DNA of 10,863 nt from the NCBI GenBank assembly GCA_036939755.1, contig JALLAZ010000989.1:1-10863 (forward strand), given 5' to 3'. Each line of letters opens with the position of its first letter. Position 1 is the first letter of the stretch. The position numbers and the translations under genes are program-made. Origin of the DNA: Stephanodiscus triporus. Its lineage: Eukaryota; Bacillariophyta; Thalassiosirophyceae; Thalassiosirales; Thalassiosiraceae. This document shows, piece after piece, positions 7,742 to 10,863 of this stretch. The notes beneath the pieces are model-generated. The model ran no database searches. It saw only the letters and a program-made list of their open reading frames with translations, and was not told the origin of the DNA.

Positions 7742-8054
7742 GTACGCGCATCTTTAGTTTTTTAGGTAGTTCATGTACGCTATAAAATATGTTGACTGGC
7801 ATCGCTCCAAAACTGATGAAATTTGCAATGATGCTTCCGAACGCGTTGAGGAAGATGCCCCTTGATTTGTAGGGCCGCGCGCACGTTACCGCCGATGCCG
7901 TCGCCATCGTCCTGGCCATCATGTTTCGACGCGATGTCGGCAAAAATTCTGACACTATTTGGCGGGAGGGTAATCTACGTAGGAATAGTACATAGGCAAA
8001 TAATATTTTAGGATCACTTTTTGATCATAGACGATCGCTACGTACGATTTTTTT
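7742..8054. other. Noncoding 3' arm of the transposon
   Basis: About 310 bp lie between the transposase stop and the right terminal repeat. They carry CTACGTAG at 7975-7982, CTACGTA at 8038-8044, and a GATC unit at 8012-8028 (see separate entry). A 12-bp inverted match to the left end, GTAGGGCCGCGC, lies at 7869-7880 (left copy 4540-4551). An antisense frame crosses the region but shows no recognisable protein. Confidence 0.5.
8012..8028 (+). repeat. Right subterminal GATC repeat
   Basis: GATCACTTTTTGATCAT differs by one base from the unit at 4741-4757 in the same orientation, and is inverted relative to the left unit at 4560-4575. This gives the element a matching inverted GATC-rich unit near each end. 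Confidence 0.65.
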
Positions 8055-8074
8055 GGGCCGCGCCCGAACGATAC
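8055..8074 (-). repeat. Right terminal inverted repeat of the transposon
   Basis: The reverse complement equals the left repeat at 4529-4548 over all 20 bases. Identity stops immediately outside (left AAAGT, right GGTAG). The nearest downstream gene starts 113 bp away. Confidence 0.9.
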
Positions 8075-8187
8075 GGTAGCTAAAAAATTCTCAATTATTA
8101 CCCAACTCGTAGTATGACCTCACTGGTTGGTGGCGTGTCGTGTGTCATCTTGTGGCAACAGAGAGTTATTTAGAGACCGGAACACTG

Positions 8188-9411
8188 ATGCTGCGCAGGC
8201 GATCTTCTAAAGCATCTGGCGATATGATGGACAGCGATCATCTATCGTCACCAGTGCGCGCTTCTCCTAACTGCCGACCAACTGCCGGTGTGCGGTTCCA
8301 TCGTCGTTTTTACTTTTTCCATTCGTCATTCATATTTGTCATTGTGATCTTGGGAATGATACACAATGGTGGCTATCGGAAATATATTCCCGTAGACTCA
8401 AAGGAGTTGGTCAAATTATTGTCCGGTCGATCAAATGGAATCGATGTAACAAAAATGGGATCATGTATCAAAGCATTTATCAACGTCCATTCAGTTACAA
8501 TTGATGAAGACTTTTCGGCTATTTGTTGTTCTGGAACTGGTGATAGCAGTGATTTCAGCGATGACAGATGGTACCATTCTAACCTATGCCATCCTCGAAT
8601 ACCAGTCATGGGAGTGCCCATGCGACAATTGCCGTTTGCAGGACGATTGACTCGTTTAGTAGAGGCATGGGTGCTGCCTCTACTGCCGATAATTATTCAC
8701 CTGATGTATCAATTGTTTTTTCCTGAAAGACCTGAAGTGAGCACTTCCTCAGTATCAGCAGCTGCTCATTCTCAAACACCAGCCAACAGATTGGTCAGGA
8801 CCACACTCAACCGTCTTCTATTCTACGTCGTCTTACTTAATTTGCGAGGGTTTGGCCTGTATATCGGAGCAAATGCCTTGGAAGAATATCTTACCAGAAA
8901 CAAATATGTCTTTCCATTGCCTACTAACTCAATGAGTGATGCGGCACGTGATCTCCACCATAGCGAAGGTCCGAACGGTTGTTGGTATAAGGATGTTTTG
9001 AAAGCGCACCAAAAATTGGCGATGAAAAATGATCAGCACTCCGAATGTTACGGGCGTCGATTTGATTTTTCTGATCATGTTGTACTATTCTTGGCAAATT
9101 ATCTAGTGATATTCGTGGCGGAGATTTTGATTATATATACCATTCCCTTTTGGAATACTAAGAAGACGGACAAGATTCAAGGTCGTTTTCACTCGAAAGG
9201 AGCAATGTGGAGCGCCTTTCTTGCATGTCTATTTTTGTATCTGCACATACTCGTCTGCCATGCACTGTACCAAACTGCAGCTTATTTTCATACCCCTGCT
9301 GAGATACTAGCGGGATACGCTGTAAGTCTGATCATTCAGTTGCCAATAATATATTTGATGTGCTCTGAGAGACCACATTGGGTAAAGGCGTTTATTGGGA
9401 TGCCAAGTTAG
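8188..9411 (+). CDS. FIT-family-like (fat storage-inducing transmembrane) ER membrane protein
   Basis: The 407-residue protein has about six hydrophobic helices (near 41-59, 157-179, 208-228, 298-321, 340-366 and 372-391). Two motifs sit at the membrane edges: FDFSDH at 292-297, starting a helix that ends in VAE, and YFHTPAEILAGY at 366-377. In FIT proteins the corresponding motifs are FDxSGH and a YFH..E..G block; the two histidines are catalytic in the acyl-CoA diphosphatase reaction that supports lipid droplet budding at the ER. Here the Gly of SGH is Asp, a clear departure. A long luminal-type loop with several Cys lies between helices 1 and 2. The frame is open from a GTG at 8140, but the first ATG is 8188 and is chosen for a eukaryotic gene. 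The distant alternative is the sphingomyelin synthase/PAP2-like group, which shares the His-motif logic; the family call is moderate. The gene ends 141 bp from the convergent HAD gene. A transposon lies just upstream. Confidence 0.6.
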   Translation: MLRRRSSKASGDMMDSDHLSSPVRASPNCRPTAGVRFHRRFYFFHSSFIFVIVILGMIHNGGYRKYIPVDSKELVKLLSGRSNGIDVTKMGSCIKAFINVHSVTIDEDFSAICCSGTGDSSDFSDDRWYHSNLCHPRIPVMGVPMRQLPFAGRLTRLVEAWVLPLLPIIIHLMYQLFFPERPEVSTSSVSAAAHSQTPANRLVRTTLNRLLFYVVLLNLRGFGLYIGANALEEYLTRNKYVFPLPTNSMSDAARDLHHSEGPNGCWYKDVLKAHQKLAMKNDQHSECYGRRFDFSDHVVLFLANYLVIFVAEILIIYTIPFWNTKKTDKIQGRFHSKGAMWSAFLACLFLYLHILVCHALYQTAAYFHTPAEILAGYAVSLIIQLPIIYLMCSERPHWVKAFIGMPS

Positions 9412-9552
9412 CAGGTTGAGGCCTATTGATTAAAACATGTTAAGTCGCCATGCATTCAACTACTTCTTCATTGTACGAAGACCCATCGCTATCATTCACA
9501 AGATAAAGCGTCACATTGCTCAATTTGTCAGACTATATAGGTAGTGTCTCTC

Positions 9553-10703
9553 TCAATACATATTCCCTATAGTTCGGTATGCTTCATTCGTATCTCTTTC
9601 AAGATCTATCCATTTGCTGTTACCCATCGGCACCCCCTGCGCTTTCAAGGCCATTTCGGCCTCTTCAACGACCCGCATCAAACCGTCAAGTTCCATTAAT
9701 CCCAATTGCGTTGCTTTCGCTGCAGCCCCAACATATGTTCGAAAAAAAACTAGGGGTCGTCCATTAATAAGTTTGGGAGGTGGAATGCAGAGTCCAGATG
9801 AAAGAAAGGTTGATGGTGGATCTGATGAAACAACGTGTAAAAACACAGCTTGGACGACTTCTGGATATTCCCGGAGCATAGTTTCGCCAGCCTCTTGGTC
9901 TAACTCTCCAGTGTCGCCCACATAAATGTACTGCATAATTTCTCCTGTTGGATCTTGTTCAAGCAATTTTTCGAAATTGCTAAACTTCCTATGCCCTTTT
10001 TTATTCTGAATAATCCATTCCGACACAGATCCGTAAAGCACCGGCCCAACGCCCCAATCCTTCGTGGGATAAATAATGGAGGATTCACCGGTCTTACGGA
10101 AGGCTTGGGCTAGTTTGGACTTATCTTTAATTTCCAACGCTGCCTTTAGTTCTTCAGCCCGAGCTGTTTAGTGGGGTTATTACGAAACTTCATGTGACCA
10201 TGTGACTAGTCTGGACGAAGCAATCAGATGGCTCTACGTCAATAATACTTACCTGTTAGGACAGCAACCTTCGGAGGAGATAGCCGTAATTCTGAAAAGC
10301 CATTCTTCCCACCACGTTCGGCTTTGCTTTCGTCGTAATGTCGCTGATTCAGCCGTATTGTATGCAAACTTAGTTCCCACATGAATTGAAAGACTCCAGG
10401 ATAAAAATCTCCTCGATCGTATTGCACGTCAATACCACCGAGGCTGACCCCGCCGATTTCCAATCCCCCGCTCGATTTGAGAGTATCATCAATGTCACTA
10501 ACAACTTGGGTCAGGGGGTATGCTAGGAATATTTGGGATGGATTCTTCTGTTCCGCAGCGGCGGTTGCCGGCGTCATCGATGTCGCCAGTAGGTGACTGG
10601 CGGGACATGTAGTCATCGGGGTTCGAAGAATCACAAATGCAACAGCTCGTGTGATGCATAAGGTAAGGCATATTGCACGCATGATCGGAGGAAGGAGCGC
10701 CAT
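9553..10703 (-). CDS. HAD-superfamily phosphatase, App1/DUF2183-like, two exons, probably plastid-targeted
   Basis: The coding sequence is complement(join(9553..10163,10253..10703)), 353 residues. Motif I is VSDIDDTLKSSG with the nucleophile Asp70 and Asp72; motif II is VAVLTA with Thr150, completed across the splice junction; a basic segment HRKFSNF (208-214) would supply the motif III Lys; motif IV is YVGDTGELD (Asp234, Asp239). This set and the later FFRTYVGAA block resemble App1-like phosphatidate phosphatases (DUF2183) and related algal and oomycete proteins. The likely reaction is Mg-dependent dephosphorylation of phosphatidate or another phosphoester, but the substrate is not visible from sequence. 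The N-terminus reads as a signal peptide ending TRAVA|FVILRTP, which fits the diatom plastid ASAFAP-type rule (aromatic residue at the cut), then a Thr/Ala/Ser-rich transit-like stretch. The frame stays open upstream to a GTG at 10769, so ATG 10703 (purine at -3, G at +4) is chosen; ATG 10682 is an alternative that also keeps the signal peptide. Confidence 0.72.
10164..10252 (-). other. Spliceosomal intron of the HAD-phosphatase gene
   Basis: The 89-bp phase-1 intron starts GTAAGT after ACAG (minus strand, from 10252) and ends ACTAAACAG at 10164. Its removal splits an Ala codon (G|CT) and yields VAVLTARAEELK, the expected HAD motif II followed by a helix. Unspliced, the frame stops four codons past the donor. 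Confidence 0.92.
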
Positions 10704-10863
10704 TGCGACGGCAACCAGGTATTTTGGCCAAAGCTCAGGCTGACGCCAAAAAAGGTGTGCAATCCTCACGAAGTCTTTGAGAGCCCAACTTGGCGGGACA
10801 AAACTACCATAGACCGGGGTTTAAGAACCAGCTAATGTTTTAGGATGTGACAGCTAAATCGAT
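10704..10863 (-). promoter_or_regulatory. Upstream region of the HAD-phosphatase gene
   Basis: The last 160 bp of the window precede the chosen start. The frame remains open to 10769 without an ATG, so the first part is probably 5' leader. I see no clear promoter element, and an upstream exon cannot be excluded because the window ends. Confidence 0.3.

Larger units (their letters stand above)
4529..8074 (+). mobile_element. Complete piggyBac-like DNA transposon, about 3.5 kb
   Basis: A perfect 20-bp inverted repeat at 4529-4548 and 8055-8074 encloses one intact transposase gene (4847-7741) with about 300 bp of noncoding DNA on each side. Both noncoding arms carry TGATCA-type subterminal palindromes and CTACGTA motifs. 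The last four outer bases of the repeat (GTAT/ATAC) form, once the element is removed, a palindromic GTATAC site, so the true ends may be 16-18 bp repeats with a 2-bp AT or TA duplication. No TTAA, the usual piggyBac target, flanks the repeats. Identical ends and an open frame suggest a recent, possibly active copy. Confidence 0.85.

Noticed and set aside
7605..7955. Antisense frame of 116 codons over the transposase end and 3' arm
   Set aside because: It overlaps the conserved zinc-binding C-terminus of the transposase on the other strand and its protein has no recognisable motif; it is most likely a chance frame.
8140..8187. Extension of the FIT-like protein to the GTG at 8140
   Set aside because: The codon is GTG, not ATG. 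Nuclear eukaryotic genes normally start at ATG, and the added residues contribute no domain.
10704..10769. Extension of the HAD protein to the GTG at 10769
   Set aside because: The same objection applies, and it would bury the signal peptide behind 22 extra residues.

Overview
This window looks like nuclear DNA from a photosynthetic stramenopile, most likely a diatom. The clues are: eukaryotic genes with few, short GT-AG introns (157 and 89 bp); two proteins whose N-termini read as bipartite complex-plastid targeting signals, one with an AVAF motif at the predicted signal-peptide cut; a nuclear gene for an organellar ribosomal protein; and a piggyBac-like transposon of the long, acidic type seen in algae. 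I cannot name the species from sequence alone.

Layout, left to right: (1) 234-1886 (+), an M41-like HEAGH zinc protease without an AAA domain, probably in the plastid membrane, with two tiny upstream ORFs. (2) 2590-2113 (-), a two-exon gene for ribosomal protein bS16, probably mitochondrial. It is short and split, so a simple ORF search misses it; it lies tail to tail with the protease. (3) 2842-3900 (+), a GC-rich, low-complexity protein of unknown function, divergent from bS16. (4) About 4529-8074, a complete-looking DNA transposon with a 20-bp perfect terminal inverted repeat, subterminal palindromes and an intact 964-residue piggyBac-type transposase (4847-7741, +). (5) 8188-9411 (+), a six-helix membrane protein that resembles the FIT (fat storage-inducing transmembrane) family. 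(6) 10703-9553 (-), a two-exon HAD-type protein with DxDDT and GDxxxxD motifs resembling the App1/DUF2183 phosphatidate phosphatase group, with a likely plastid presequence.

The host genes do not form an operon. The two rightmost genes are convergent and may both act on lipids, but in different compartments if the targeting reading is right. The transposon sits between two host genes; its right end is only 113 bp from the ATG of the FIT-like gene, so it may have displaced or supplied promoter sequence. I see no RNA genes, CRISPR arrays or viral genes. The most distinctive observations are the intact transposon with no TTAA duplication at its inverted-repeat ends, and the two split genes whose exons I could join in frame.
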